Shown here: positions 48,223 to 56,345 of the stretch, piece by piece
How positions within the stretch are numbered: position 1 is the stretch's first letter
Layout: each line of letters starts with the position of its first letter
NCBI RefSeq assembly: GCF_035982055.1
Contig: NZ_CP108427.1
Span: 5,083,001 to 5,147,000, forward strand
DNA: 64,000 bases
Direction of reading: 5' to 3'
From: Streptomyces sp. NBC_01288
GTDB taxonomy: Bacteria; Actinomycetota; Actinomycetes; Streptomycetales; Streptomycetaceae
The notes under the pieces: generated by a model
What the model was told of the DNA's origin: nothing
Seen by the model: only the letters and a program-made list of their open reading frames with translations
Database searches by the model: none
Program-made: the position numbers and the translations under genes

Positions 48223-48993
48223 TCACCGCTCCCGCCGCGGTCCGTCCATGCCCGCGCGGTAGGTGCCGGGGGTGATGCCCGCCGTCCGGGCGAAGGTCTG
48301 GACGAAGGCGCTGGTCGTCGCCCATCCGCAGGCGTGGGCGGTGTCCGTGACGGTCGCGCCCTCGGCGAGCATGACCATCGCGGTGAAGATCCGGACCCGG
48401 GTGCGCCACTGGGGGAATGTCATGCCGAACTCGTCGCGGTAGAGGCGGGAGAGGGTGCGCTCGCTGGTGTGCACGCGGCCGGCGAGCTGGGCGAGGGTGC
48501 AGGGCTCGTGCAGGTTCTCTTCAACGAGGCGGCAGGCGTCGGCCAGCCGTTGGTCGCGGGCCGCGGGCAGGGCGACGGGCTCTGCCGTCACGCGGCGCAG
48601 CCGGTCGCGCAGCACTGTCTCGATGTGCCGGTTCTCGGTCTGCGTGAGGGTGGTGCCGGCGAGCGCGATCAGCAGTTCGCGCATCAGCGGGTCGACGGCG
48701 ATGACCGTGGGGCGTTCGGCGTCGAGCAGGGGCGTCCTGCCGTGGGCGGGGAAGCCGATGGTGTGGAAGCGGCTCCGGCCGTGGAAGCGGTGTTCGTGCC
48801 AGGTGTTCGCCGGGATCCACACGGCACGGTCGTCGGAGGCGATCCAGGAGCCGTGTTCCGTGGTGATCGCGAGCACGCCCGAGCTGACGTAGATCAGCTG
48901 GTGGTCGTCGTGGCGGTGCCGGGCGATGGTCTCGCCGCCGCCGAGGAACCGGGTGGTGGTCGGCGCGACGGGCTCGTGGCGGATCTGCGACAT
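48223..48993 (-). CDS. AraC-family regulator with cupin sensor domain
   Basis: 256 residues from ATG 48993. N-terminal cupin with metal-type His (IARHRHDDHQLIYVSSG, VWIPANTWHEHRFHG, about 22-75) and C-terminal double HTH at about 160-250 (LAQLAGRVHTSERTLSRLYR; GATVTDTAHACGWATTSAFV). Divergent from an MFS exporter gene across 54 bp, so it likely controls that transporter in response to a small molecule. The arrangement is common for drug-efflux regulation. Confidence 0.9.
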   Translation of the reverse strand: MSQIRHEPVAPTTTRFLGGGETIARHRHDDHQLIYVSSGVLAITTEHGSWIASDDRAVWIPANTWHEHRFHGRSRFHTIGFPAHGRTPLLDAERPTVIAVDPLMRELLIALAGTTLTQTENRHIETVLRDRLRRVTAEPVALPAARDQRLADACRLVEENLHEPCTLAQLAGRVHTSERTLSRLYRDEFGMTFPQWRTRVRIFTAMVMLAEGATVTDTAHACGWATTSAFVQTFARTAGITPGTYRAGMDGPRRER

Positions 48994-49047
48994 GGATAGG
49001 CAGAATACGGGAAGCGCGCCCGGGGTGTTCCCGCCCATCGTGGATAT

Positions 49048-50274
49048 GTGACAGCCATCCAGGAAACAGACACTCCCCGTGCGGCGGGTGGTCCGCCCGG
49101 GCACTGGCGCCGGATGCGGATCTGGGCGAGCGCCCACGCCGTCGACGACTTCTACCAGGGGCTCGTCCCCGCCGCGGTCCCCTACTTCGTACTGCAACGC
49201 GACTTCAGTTATGTACAGGCTTCAGGGCTGGCCCTGGCCGCGACGCTCGGCAGCGCGTTGCCGCAGGTGCCGATCGGGCTGCTCGCCGACCGGTTCCGGC
49301 TGCGCTGGATGTCGCCGCTGGGGGTGAGCCTGGCGGGCATCGGGGCGGGCCTGTCCGGACTGACGCCCTCCTACCCGCTGGTCTTCGCCCTCCTGCTGAC
49401 GGCGGGCCTCGGTATCGCGATGTTCCACCCGCCCGCGGGCCGCGACGCGCGCCGCGCGGCCGGGGGCAGCGCCACCGCGATGAGCTACTTCGCCGCGGGC
49501 GGCAGCGTCGGCTTCTTCATCGCCCCGGCACTGGTCACACCGGCCCTGGACACCCTCGGGATGAGCGCCACGGCCCTCTTCATCCCACCCGCCGTCCTCA
49601 TGGGCTTCGTCCTGTTCCGCCACCACAACCGCACATCCGCCACGGCGGTCAGGGCGGTCCGGCGCCAGGGCAAGGACCGGCCGGGCCGGTTCGCGGCCCT
49701 GACCGCCGTCGAGATCGTACGGTCCACCATCTCGACGGGACTGAACACCTTCATCTCCCTCTACTGGATCCGCCACCTGGAGGCGAGCAGCGGCCTCGGC
49801 GGACTCGCCCTGACACTCGAACTCGGCGGCGGTGTGGCCGGCACGCTGCTCGGCGGACGGCTGGCGGACCGCATCGGCATGGTGCGCACCGTCCAGATCG
49901 GCAACGCGGCGATGCTGCCCGCCCTCTGGCTCATGCTGATCTGCGACGACAAGTACGCCGCGCTGCCCCTCGCGCTGCTGGTCGGCCTGATCTCGAACAT
50001 CCCGTTCGCCGTCCTCATCAAGCTCGGCCAGGACTACCTGCCCAGCCGCCCCGGCACCGCCGCCGGCGTCACCCTCGGCCTCGCGATGAGCGCGGGCGGA
50101 CTGTTCATGCCGCTGCTGGGCCTCATCGCGACGCACTACGGTCCCCGGGGCGCGCTGGCTGTACTTGCCACGGTGCCGGTGCTGGCGATGCTGCTCTCGG
50201 CGTTCTTGCGGGAACCGGAGCCGGAGCAGGAGGAAGCGGTGCCGGTGGAGGACAGGTCCCGGGCTGCCCCCTGA
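49048..50274 (+). CDS. MFS transporter (fosmidomycin-resistance/Fsr-like)
   Basis: 408 residues, GTG start. Twelve hydrophobic helices; the first loop HAVDDFYQGLVPAAVPYFVL and the ADRFRLRW motif A after helix 2 match the Fsr subgroup of drug exporters. The second motif A copy is GGRLADRIGMVRTV. Tail is Glu-rich (EPEPEQEEAVPVEDR). Inner-membrane proton-driven exporter, substrate unknown. The divergent AraC gene with a 54-bp gap suggests regulated efflux. Confidence 0.88.
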   Translation: MTAIQETDTPRAAGGPPGHWRRMRIWASAHAVDDFYQGLVPAAVPYFVLQRDFSYVQASGLALAATLGSALPQVPIGLLADRFRLRWMSPLGVSLAGIGAGLSGLTPSYPLVFALLLTAGLGIAMFHPPAGRDARRAAGGSATAMSYFAAGGSVGFFIAPALVTPALDTLGMSATALFIPPAVLMGFVLFRHHNRTSATAVRAVRRQGKDRPGRFAALTAVEIVRSTISTGLNTFISLYWIRHLEASSGLGGLALTLELGGGVAGTLLGGRLADRIGMVRTVQIGNAAMLPALWLMLICDDKYAALPLALLVGLISNIPFAVLIKLGQDYLPSRPGTAAGVTLGLAMSAGGLFMPLLGLIATHYGPRGALAVLATVPVLAMLLSAFLREPEPEQEEAVPVEDRSRAAP

Positions 50275-50295
50275 CCGGCAGTGCCGGCTACGCGC

Positions 50296-50511
50296 CTACC
50301 CGTCGGAGCTGCGCGCGAACGCCACGAGACCGGCGAAACCTTCGAGCGAGAGCATGAGCGCCGGGCCGTCGGGGGTCTTGCTGTCCCGTATCGGGACGGC
50401 ACCGTGGGTTTTCGCGTACGCCGGGGCCCACTCGATGCAGTTGCCGCCCTGCCCGTCGCTGTACGTGCTCTTGACCCACACAAAACCGCAGGGGGCGGGG
50501 GTGTTGCTCAT
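50296..50511 (-). CDS. DUF397 protein left beside a decayed regulator
   Basis: 71 residues from ATG 50511. Canonical DUF397: WVKSTYSDGQGGNCIEWAPA, then VPIRDSKTPDGPALMLSLEG. The start overlaps the stop of the upstream XRE remnant as ATGA, so the pair was translationally coupled. Since the partner regulator is broken, the gene may now be non-functional or expressed only by read-through. Confidence 0.82.
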   Translation of the reverse strand: MSNTPAPCGFVWVKSTYSDGQGGNCIEWAPAYAKTHGAVPIRDSKTPDGPALMLSLEGFAGLVAFARSSDG

Positions 50512-51078
50512 CTGGCGTGCTCCTCCATGATCGAGTGGATCAGGGCCAGGGAACGCGTCTCGGGCTCCGCTGTCGCACGTAGCCGCTCGTAGGTGGCCGA
50601 CCGGTCCCGCATAAACGGCAGACCGGACGCGGGGGGGGCCTGCCCCGAAGGCCAGAACCTGGAGCGTGACGTGCGGGCTTTCCGCCATCAACGCCAGGTG
50701 CTGTAGCTGTCCGGCCATGACACCCGGAGGCCCTACGGACGTACGCAAGACGGCCTCATGGAAGATCACCCACAGGAACGGCGGGTCCGTCCGCTCCAAA
50801 ACCTCACGGCGCCGAAGGCGGAGTTCGACCCGGGCTTTGATCTGGCTGTCGGTCTCACGAGGGTGTGCCGCTCGGAAGACCGCTTCCGCGTACTCCGGGG
50901 TCTGCAACATGCCCATGACGAAACTGGTGCTGTAGTCCTCGATCTTGGCTGCCGACTTCTCCAACTCGACGTACAGCACGAACCATTCAGGGTGCCCGTG
51001 CTGCGCGATCCTGATCAGCAACCGCGCGAAGTAGCCGCTCGTGTTGAAGAACCGATCGCACCCATCGGCGAACTGTGG
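50508..51078 (-). pseudogene. Decayed XRE/DUF5753 regulator (N-terminus deleted, frameshifted)
   Basis: Reading starts inside the protein (FADGCDRFFNTSGYFARLLI), continues through DUF5753 (SFVMGMLQTPEYAEAVFRAA; VIFHEAVLRTSVGPPGVMAG; VTLQVLAFGAG), then jumps frame near 50625 to MRDRSATYERLRATAEPETR and HSIMEEHAR with a TGA at 50508. The helix-turn-helix is gone and about 30 residues after VLAFGAG are missing. Joined at about 51078 to a truncated gene on the other strand. Confidence 0.75.
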
Positions 51079-51960
51079 ACTGGCCAGCGCCTGTCCGTTC
51101 TCGCGGCGGCGGCGCGGTCGGCGCTCGAACGGGCCCGGTTGCCCGTCACCGTCATCACCGGAGACCGCTTCGAGGGGTACGAGAAGGGCGCCCCCTACGA
51201 CCGCGTGATCGCCACGGTGGGTGTGCGCGAGGTCCCCCTCGCCTGGGTCGAGCAGACCTCACCGGGCGGCGTGATCGTGGCCCCCTGGGGGACGCACTTC
51301 AGCAACCAGGACGCCGTGGCCCGACTGACCGTCTCCGACGACAGCATCAGCGCCAGCGCCTCAGGACACTTCACTGGCCCCGTCGAATTCATGAAACTCC
51401 GCTCGCAGCGGCTCCCTTTCGCCGGGCACAACACCTACGTGCCGTCCGGAGTGCAGGGCGCGGAGACCTCGTCGACGGCCCTGCCGGAGGGCGTGTTCAC
51501 CGGGGGCGCGTTCGATACGGCCGTATTCGCGATCGGCCTTCGTGTTCCGCGGTGCACCCACAGCGTTGCCCCGAAACGCGAGGGCGCCCGACCGGTCTGG
51601 TTCTACGGACTCGACGACACGTCCTGGGCCTGCGCGTTCTTCCGCGACGGCCGGCCCGGAACAACCGTCCACCAGTCGGGGCCGCGCCGACTGTGGGACG
51701 AGGTGGAGTCCGCCTACGTGTGGTGGGAGGGCGTAGGCAGGCCAGGGCATGAGCGGTTCGGGCTCACCGCCGACGCGGAAGGGCAGACCGCCTGGCTGGA
51801 CGGGCCCGGGGAATCCTGGTCCGTCCAGGCGCTTGGAATCGACCCCGGTTGCTCCATGGGCGACCGGACCGGGGCACCAGTGAGGCCTCAGTCAGGTGTA
51901 TCCGCGGGGGCCGTGGGCTCCCGTTTGGCGGCGAAGGTCCCGCGCCCCGGCACCGTGTAG
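51079..51960 (+). pseudogene. 5'-truncated protein-L-isoaspartate O-methyltransferase-like gene
   Basis: The frame is open from about 51061 without a usable start. VTVITGDRFEGYEKGAPYDR, VIATVGVREVPLAWVEQTSP and GGVIVAPWG are the post-motif II/III parts of Pcm-like methyltransferases found in Streptomyces RiPP-type loci; the SAM-binding motif I half is missing. The C-terminal domain (WFYGLDDTSWACAFFRDGRP; LWDEVESAYVWWEGVGRPGH) is intact. The stop at 51960 lies 73 bp inside the convergent GntR gene. Not expected to be active. Confidence 0.75.
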
Positions 51961-52169
51961 ACGAAGCCCTCCACCGCGAGCACGGCGAGGGCACGCCGGA
52001 CCGTCGGGCGGGAGAGCCCGTACTCGTCAGCCAGCTTGTTCTCGCTGGAAATAGCCCGGTTGATCCGCCAGTCCCCCCGCTCCAGACGTGCTCGCAGAAT
52101 CTCCGTCAACTGCTCGAACGGCGCGTCGGGAGTGTCGCGCTCCACCTGGTCATCAGGCCCGTACTTCAT
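51888..52169 (-). CDS. Short GntR-type winged-helix regulator
   Basis: 93 residues from ATG 52169. Only the winged HTH is present (FEQLTEILRARLERGDWRIN; KLADEYGLSRPTVRRALAVL; VPGRGTFAAKREP); no effector-binding domain follows. HTH-only GntR proteins are common in Streptomyces. A candidate site, ACAGACATGTACA, lies upstream at about 52222-52234. Its 3' end overlaps the convergent methyltransferase remnant. Targets unknown. Confidence 0.85.
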   Translation of the reverse strand: MKYGPDDQVERDTPDAPFEQLTEILRARLERGDWRINRAISSENKLADEYGLSRPTVRRALAVLAVEGFVYTVPGRGTFAAKREPTAPADTPD

Positions 52170-52360
52170 GTGTCGAAGGTATCCGGCCCACGACGTGCCG
52201 CCAAGGCCTGGCAGGCACCTACAGACATGTACAACCTTCAACAGACACACGTTGGCCTTTACAAGTCGTTACAGGGGCCGCTAACCTCGCCCACGAAAGA
52301 CCCCGGCGACGGCTGCAACCGTCCCGGGGCGTGGTCCATCAGCCCCAGGAGCTGACGAAC

Positions 52361-52768
52361 GTGAAAGACCTTATCGCGCGGGCTCTCCATGCCCTCTGCG
52401 CCCTCGTGTTCCCCGCGACCGGTTCGCGGCGCGCCGTCGTACCGCCCACCGCACCCCCGGCCGCCCCCAGGCCCGCGGCCCGTAGACCCCTCCCGCCCCA
52501 CAAGAGCCCGTACGCGATCGACGCGGCCGCCAACCTGCCGTTCGTCGACACGATCAATCCCGTACGGCCCTACCTCGACGCCCCGCCCCGCAATCGCCCC
52601 ACCACACCGGAACAGTGGGCCCAAGCGGAACGACTCTGGGCCCTCGACATGGCCGACCGCGGCATCGACGTCGGCCCCTACGTCATCCACGGCGTCCGCA
52701 TCAGCCCCCACGGCCGCACAGTCTCCGTACCTGAAACCGTGGACGTCCCCCTGAACGTCGCCGTATGA
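52361..52768 (+). CDS. Uncharacterised Pro/Ala-rich protein
   Basis: 135 residues from GTG 52361, with AGGAG upstream. A hydrophobic N-terminus (LIARALHALCALVFPATG) could be a membrane or signal segment, followed by a Pro/Arg-rich stretch (PTAPPAAPRPAARRPLPPHK) and a compact C-terminal part (TPEQWAQAERLWALDMADRG; YVIHGVRISPHGRTVSVPET). Probable promoter elements lie at about 52262-52290 (TAACCT). Stop is 3 bp from the convergent VOC gene. No family recognised. Confidence 0.6.
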   Translation: MKDLIARALHALCALVFPATGSRRAVVPPTAPPAAPRPAARRPLPPHKSPYAIDAAANLPFVDTINPVRPYLDAPPRNRPTTPEQWAQAERLWALDMADRGIDVGPYVIHGVRISPHGRTVSVPETVDVPLNVAV

Positions 52769-52771
52769 GCC

Positions 52772-53212
52772 TCACCCCAACTGCTCGGCCAGGCCGACGA
52801 TGATGCCCTCCGGGCCCCGGACGTAACAGAGGAGGTAGCTGTCCTCGAAGCGGGCGATCTCGCCGAGGAGTTCGGCGCCGTGCGGGCGCAGGCGGGCGAC
52901 CGTGTCCTCGATGTCGTCGACGGCGAACATGACGCGGTGGGTGCCCAGGATGTTGTGCGGCCGGTCGCGCGGACCGGCGCCGGTCGCCTCGGGGCTGCGG
53001 TACTTCGCCAGTTCCAGGCGGCTGTGGCCGTCCGGGGTCCGCACCATCGCGATGTCGCAGTGGACGCCGTCGAGTCCGGTGCACCGGTCCGCGAAGAGAC
53101 CTTCGACTTCCCCTCTGCCCTCCAGTTCCATACCGAGTTCCACGAAGAACGCGATGGCGGCGTCCATGTCGTCGACGACGATGCCGACGTTGTCCATGCG
53201 CTGAATCGCCAT
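52772..53212 (-). CDS. VOC-family (glyoxalase/bleomycin resistance-type) protein
   Basis: 146 residues from ATG 53212, with GGAGAG upstream; this start begins at the first VOC strand (MDNVGIVVDDMDAAIAFFVE). Two beta-alpha-beta-beta-beta modules, the second at THRVMFAVDDIEDTVARLRP. Potential metal ligands: His55 region (GVHCDIAMV), Glu near 66 (RLELAKY), His near 92 and Glu near 135 (PEGIIVGLAE). VOC proteins are metal-dependent lyases, isomerases or dioxygenases, or antibiotic-sequestering proteins. The leader has three 13-bp tandem copies. Confidence 0.88.
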   Translation of the reverse strand: MAIQRMDNVGIVVDDMDAAIAFFVELGMELEGRGEVEGLFADRCTGLDGVHCDIAMVRTPDGHSRLELAKYRSPEATGAGPRDRPHNILGTHRVMFAVDDIEDTVARLRPHGAELLGEIARFEDSYLLCYVRGPEGIIVGLAEQLG

Positions 53213-53237
53213 GGTGATCTCTCCTTCTTCCCCGGAC

Positions 53238-53276
53238 GGCTTCCCCGTGCGGCTTCCCCGTACTGCTTCCCCGTGC
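53238..53276. repeat. 13-bp x 3 tandem repeat in the VOC gene leader
   Basis: GGCTTCCCCGTGC, GGCTTCCCCGTAC, TGCTTCCCCGTGC, end to end. The surrounding gap 53213-53638 (426 bp) holds no gene that I can support; it must contain the promoters of the divergent VOC and TRIC genes. Confidence 0.75.
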
Positions 53277-53638
53277 GGCCGGTGGTGGCCGCCGATGCCC
53301 CTGGGACGGAGCCGGCGGCACGTTCTCGACATCCGCCTGCGGCATCGGTCGCGGAAAGCAATTCTCCATAAGCCCGCGAAGGCGCAACGGGGCAAACGCC
53401 CGGTCCGGTTGTCAACGATCCCCGTTACGTTACTCACGGACATTCCAGGGGTCGATCGGCCACCGCGGGCCGGCTCATCGGCCAAGATATCCACGACCGT
53501 TCACGGACCCCGGGGCGAAAAGGCCGCCAGCGACCCCGGCCGGTTCACCTTGGCGAAACCAACGGGTAACTTTCGCTGTGCGTAGGCAAGTTGACGCGCG
53601 ACGCACGCAGACGGCGCCACAAGGACAGGAGCGCGTGG

Positions 53639-54451
53639 ATGTCGTTCGAAGGCGTGTTGGGCATCGTGCAGTATGTGATGAATCTGGTGGGCATCCTGGC
53701 CTTCGCCTTATCGGGTGCCTTTCTGGGGGTCCGAAAGGACTTCGATGTTTTCGGCGTGGTGATGCTCGCGGAAGCCGTCGGTCTCGGTGGCGGGGTTTTC
53801 CGGGATCTGGTGATCGGCGTACGCCCCGTGGCATTCAGTGACCCCGGGTATTTCTGCGCGCCGATCGTCGGCGGCCTGGTGGTCTTCCACAGCGCGCGTC
53901 TACAGCATCACGCGAGGGCCTTCGACCTCTTCGACGCGGCGGCCCTGGGCCTGTTCAGCGTCACCGGCGCGACGAAGGCGTTCGCGTACGGACTGAACCC
54001 GGAGGCCGCCACCACCCTGGGTTTCGCCACCGCCGTCGGCGGCGGGATCGTCAGCAGCGTCCTCGCCATGGAACTCCCGCCGCTGCTGCGTGCCGACCGG
54101 GACCTGTACGCGCTCCCCGCCCTCGTCGGCGCCGGCGGCGTGGCCGTCCTGCATCACTTCCAGCTCCTCAACGAGTGGACGGCCCCGGCCGCCGCCGCCC
54201 TCGCCTTCGGCCTGCGCGTCCTCGCCCTGCGGCGCAACTGGCGCACGTCCAGGTCCCGTTTCTGGCGCAACCCGTTCGCCGGCATGCGTCACGTCCCCGA
54301 ACCACCGCGGCCCGAGGCGGACTTGGGTCACATGGAGGACTCGGATCACCACACGGTTCTCCTACGACGCCCCCGCACAGGGCAATTACCCCCGCCCCAC
54401 CACCTACCGCGAACGACACAGCCCCGACCGGGCCGTACGACGCCCCGCTGA
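53639..54451 (+). CDS. TRIC cation channel family (UPF0126) membrane protein
   Basis: 270 residues from ATG 53639, with AGGAG upstream. Seven hydrophobic helices in two homologous halves; signature Gly-rich motifs GGGVFRDLVIGVRPVAF (about 42-58) and AVGGGIVSSVLAMELP (about 128-143), as in bacterial TRIC homotrimeric potassium/cation channels. The second motif lacks the Arg of the first. The C-terminal 45 residues look like out-of-frame sequence, while another frame reads TRFSYDAPAQGNYPRPTTYR, so a late frameshift is possible. Followed by a strong terminator. Confidence 0.85.
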   Translation: MSFEGVLGIVQYVMNLVGILAFALSGAFLGVRKDFDVFGVVMLAEAVGLGGGVFRDLVIGVRPVAFSDPGYFCAPIVGGLVVFHSARLQHHARAFDLFDAAALGLFSVTGATKAFAYGLNPEAATTLGFATAVGGGIVSSVLAMELPPLLRADRDLYALPALVGAGGVAVLHHFQLLNEWTAPAAAALAFGLRVLALRRNWRTSRSRFWRNPFAGMRHVPEPPRPEADLGHMEDSDHHTVLLRRPRTGQLPPPHHLPRTTQPRPGRTTPR

Positions 54452-54527
54452 GCCACCGGGCGCCGCGTCACAGGAGCCGCCATGCCCGAACCTCATGCCG
54501 AACACCCCCGTGCCGAACACCCTCATA

Positions 54528-54563
54528 CCGAAGGCCCCGTCCAGACATGGACGGGGCCTTCGG
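54528..54563 (+). terminator. Terminator after the TRIC gene
   Basis: CCGAAGGCCCCGTCCA (54528-54543) and TGGACGGGGCCTTCGG (54548-54563): perfect 16-bp stem, 4-base loop, followed by TGTTTCC; between convergent genes. Confidence 0.93.
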
Positions 54564-54581
54564 TGTTTCCGCTCTCGTGAG

Positions 54582-54621
54582 CCATACAGCCTTACAGCCA
54601 CACAGGCTTACAGCCTTACAG
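54582..54621. repeat. 8-bp x 5 microsatellite covering the pirin stop codon
   Basis: On the minus strand: CTGTAAGG, CTGTAAGC, CTGTGTGG, CTGTAAGG, CTGTATGG. The first unit contains the last codon CTG and the TAA stop of the pirin gene. Confidence 0.85.
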
Positions 54622-55587
54622 GCCGCCCTCACCCATCCCGTGCACGGCCGGGATCGTCCCCAGCCGGCCCTTCTGGAAGTCCTCGAACGCCTGCTGGAGC
54701 TCCTCGCGGGTGTTCATGACGAACGGGCCGTAGTGCGCCATCGGCTCGCGGATCGGCTGGCCGCCGAGGATCGCGACCTCCAGGTCCGGGGTGTTCCCGT
54801 CCTGCTGCTCGTCCGCGCGGACGGTCAGAGACGAACCCGCGCCGAAGACCGCGGTCTGGCCCATGTGGATCGCGCGCCGCTCCGCACCGACCGAGCCCTT
54901 GCCCGCCAGGACGTACGCGACACCGTTGAAGTCCTCGCGCCAGGGCAGGGTGACCTCCGCACCCGGTGCCACCGTCGCGTGGATCATCGTGATCGGCGTG
55001 TGCGTGATGCCGGGACCCTGGTGACCGTCCAGCTCACCGGCGATGACCCGCAGCAGCGCGCCACCGTCGGGAGTCGTCAGCAACTGCACCTGACCACCAC
55101 GGATGTCCTGGTACCTCGGGGCCATCATCTTGTCCTTGGCAGGCAGGTTGACCCAGAGCTGGAGCCCGTGGAACAGCCCGCCGGACACGACGAGCGACTC
55201 CGGCGGAGCCTCGATGTGCAGCAGGCCCGCGCCCGCCGTCATCCACTGGGTATCGCCGTTGGTGATGGTGCCGCCACCGCCGTTGGAGTCCTGGTGGTCG
55301 AAGACGCCGTCGATGATGTAAGTGACGGTCTCGAAGCCGCGGTGCGGGTGCCACGGGGTGCCCTTGGGCTCGCCCGGCGCGTACTCCACCTCGCCCATCT
55401 GGTCCATCATGATGAACGGGTCGAGGTGGCGGTAGTTGATCCCGGCGAACGCGCGGCGCACCGGGAAGCCCTCACCCTCGAAACCGCTGGGCGCGGTCGA
55501 GACGGCGAGCACGGGACGTGCCACGGCGTCGGCCGGCGCGGCCACGCGGGGCAGGGTCAGCGGGTTCTCTACGGTCACTGCAGGCAT
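54616..55587 (-). CDS. Pirin-family protein
   Basis: 323 residues from ATG 55587, preceded by AGGAGG. Bicupin with pirin's Fe-binding site: WHPHRGFETVTYIIDG (His56/His58-type ligands, about 79-94), AGAGLLHIEAPPE (His and Glu, about 118-130). Family members act as quercetinases or redox-sensing regulators. Upstream AGTTGAGCGTTGAACT (55615-55630) looks like a MarR/redox-type operator. The stop codon is within an 8-bp tandem array. Confidence 0.92.
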   Translation of the reverse strand: MPAVTVENPLTLPRVAAPADAVARPVLAVSTAPSGFEGEGFPVRRAFAGINYRHLDPFIMMDQMGEVEYAPGEPKGTPWHPHRGFETVTYIIDGVFDHQDSNGGGGTITNGDTQWMTAGAGLLHIEAPPESLVVSGGLFHGLQLWVNLPAKDKMMAPRYQDIRGGQVQLLTTPDGGALLRVIAGELDGHQGPGITHTPITMIHATVAPGAEVTLPWREDFNGVAYVLAGKGSVGAERRAIHMGQTAVFGAGSSLTVRADEQQDGNTPDLEVAILGGQPIREPMAHYGPFVMNTREELQQAFEDFQKGRLGTIPAVHGMGEGGL

Positions 55588-55614
55588 GTCGGGACCTCCT
55601 TGTGCGTCGAGTTT

Positions 55615-55630
55615 AGTTGAGCGTTGAACT
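55615..55630. promoter_or_regulatory. Candidate operator AGTTGAGCGTTGAACT upstream of pirin
   Basis: Imperfect palindrome (AGTT...AACT) with TTGA repeated, 27 bp upstream of the pirin start. Resembles MarR-type sites. Low confidence. Confidence 0.35.
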
Positions 55631-55654
55631 TTCTGCTACCCCACAACAGAAGAA

Positions 55655-55678
55655 GCCCGGAGGGCATTCCCTCCGGGC
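55655..55678 (-). terminator. Terminator of the SseB-like gene
   Basis: GCCCGGAGGG (55655-55664) and CCCTCCGGGC (55669-55678), perfect 10-bp stem with a 4-base loop, between the SseB-like stop and the pirin promoter. Confidence 0.85.
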
Positions 55679-55695
55679 GTTCCGTGTGACGGGGC

Positions 55696-55758
55696 GATGG
55701 ACGTCAGCCGCACACCGTGAGTGTTCAGCCGTACATCGCGAGTCTTCAGCCGTACATC
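55696..55758. repeat. 21-bp x 3 tandem repeat over the SseB-like stop codon
   Basis: Units 55696-55716, 55717-55737 and 55738-55758. On the minus strand each encodes (M/V)(Y/C)G followed by TGA in the same frame, so three successive in-frame stops occur every seven codons. Confidence 0.8.
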
Positions 55759-56219
55759 CTGCGCATCGCGAACTCCACCATCTGCTCGACCGCCTTCGCG
55801 TCGAACACCATCCGGTGCTCGCCCTCCATGTCGACGACGAAGCCGTAGCCCGTCGGCAGCAGGTCGATGACCTCGGCGCCGGTGATCACGAAGTACTTGG
55901 ACTCCTTGCCGGCGTAGCGGCGCAGTTCCTTGAGCGAGGTGAACATCGGGATCACCGGCTGCTGGGTGTTGTGGAGCGCGAGGAAGCCCGGGTTGTCACC
56001 GCGCGGGCAGTACACCTTGGAGGTCGCGAAGACCTGCTGGAAGTCCTCGGCCGCCATCTGCCCGGTGGTGAACGCGCGCACCGCGTCCGCGAGCGAGGGC
56101 GGGGACGGCTCGGGGTAGAGCGGCGGCTGCTGGCCGTAGCCGCCCACGCCACCGGCTGCCTGCTGCTGGGGCGGGACGTACCCCTGCTGAGCCCCCACGT
56201 TCTGGTCGTAGCCGTACAT
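55746..56219 (-). CDS. SseB-domain protein
   Basis: 157 residues from ATG 56219. After a Gln/Gly/Pro/Tyr-rich head (MYGYDQNVGAQQGYVPPQQQ), residues about 42-155 form the SseB N-terminal-type domain (DFQQVFATSKVYCPRG, FTSLKELRRYAGKESKYFVI, VIDLLPTGYGFVVDMEGEHR). Such domains are widespread in actinobacteria, often near secretion or SMF/YdiU-like systems; function unknown. Upstream of pirin on the same strand but separated by a terminator. Confidence 0.82.
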   Translation of the reverse strand: MYGYDQNVGAQQGYVPPQQQAAGGVGGYGQQPPLYPEPSPPSLADAVRAFTTGQMAAEDFQQVFATSKVYCPRGDNPGFLALHNTQQPVIPMFTSLKELRRYAGKESKYFVITGAEVIDLLPTGYGFVVDMEGEHRMVFDAKAVEQMVEFAMRRMYG

Positions 56220-56269
56220 GCCCGCAAGAGTAACGAGTCACAGATGGACGGCTTGGGGTTGCGTCTTAT

Positions 56270-56281
56270 TACCGACGGGTA
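56270..56281. promoter_or_regulatory. Candidate operator TACCGACGGGTA upstream of the acyl-CoA dehydrogenase
   Basis: TACC/GGTA inverted repeat in an AT-rich 126-bp gap. The same gap contains GTAGCTAC and TTAGTAAACG, plausible TetR (FadR-like) and promoter elements. Inference only. Confidence 0.35.
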
Positions 56282-56345
56282 GCATCATCGTAGCTACTGC
56301 TTAGTAAACGTCTCGCTGTACATATCTTTCTACGGAGTCGTCGCC

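Noticed and set aside
54482..54580. 32-codon ORF starting MPEPHAEHPRAEHPHTEG with AGGAG upstream
   Set aside because: It runs through the perfect terminator stem after the TRIC gene and consists of short repeats; more likely non-coding, though translation cannot be excluded.
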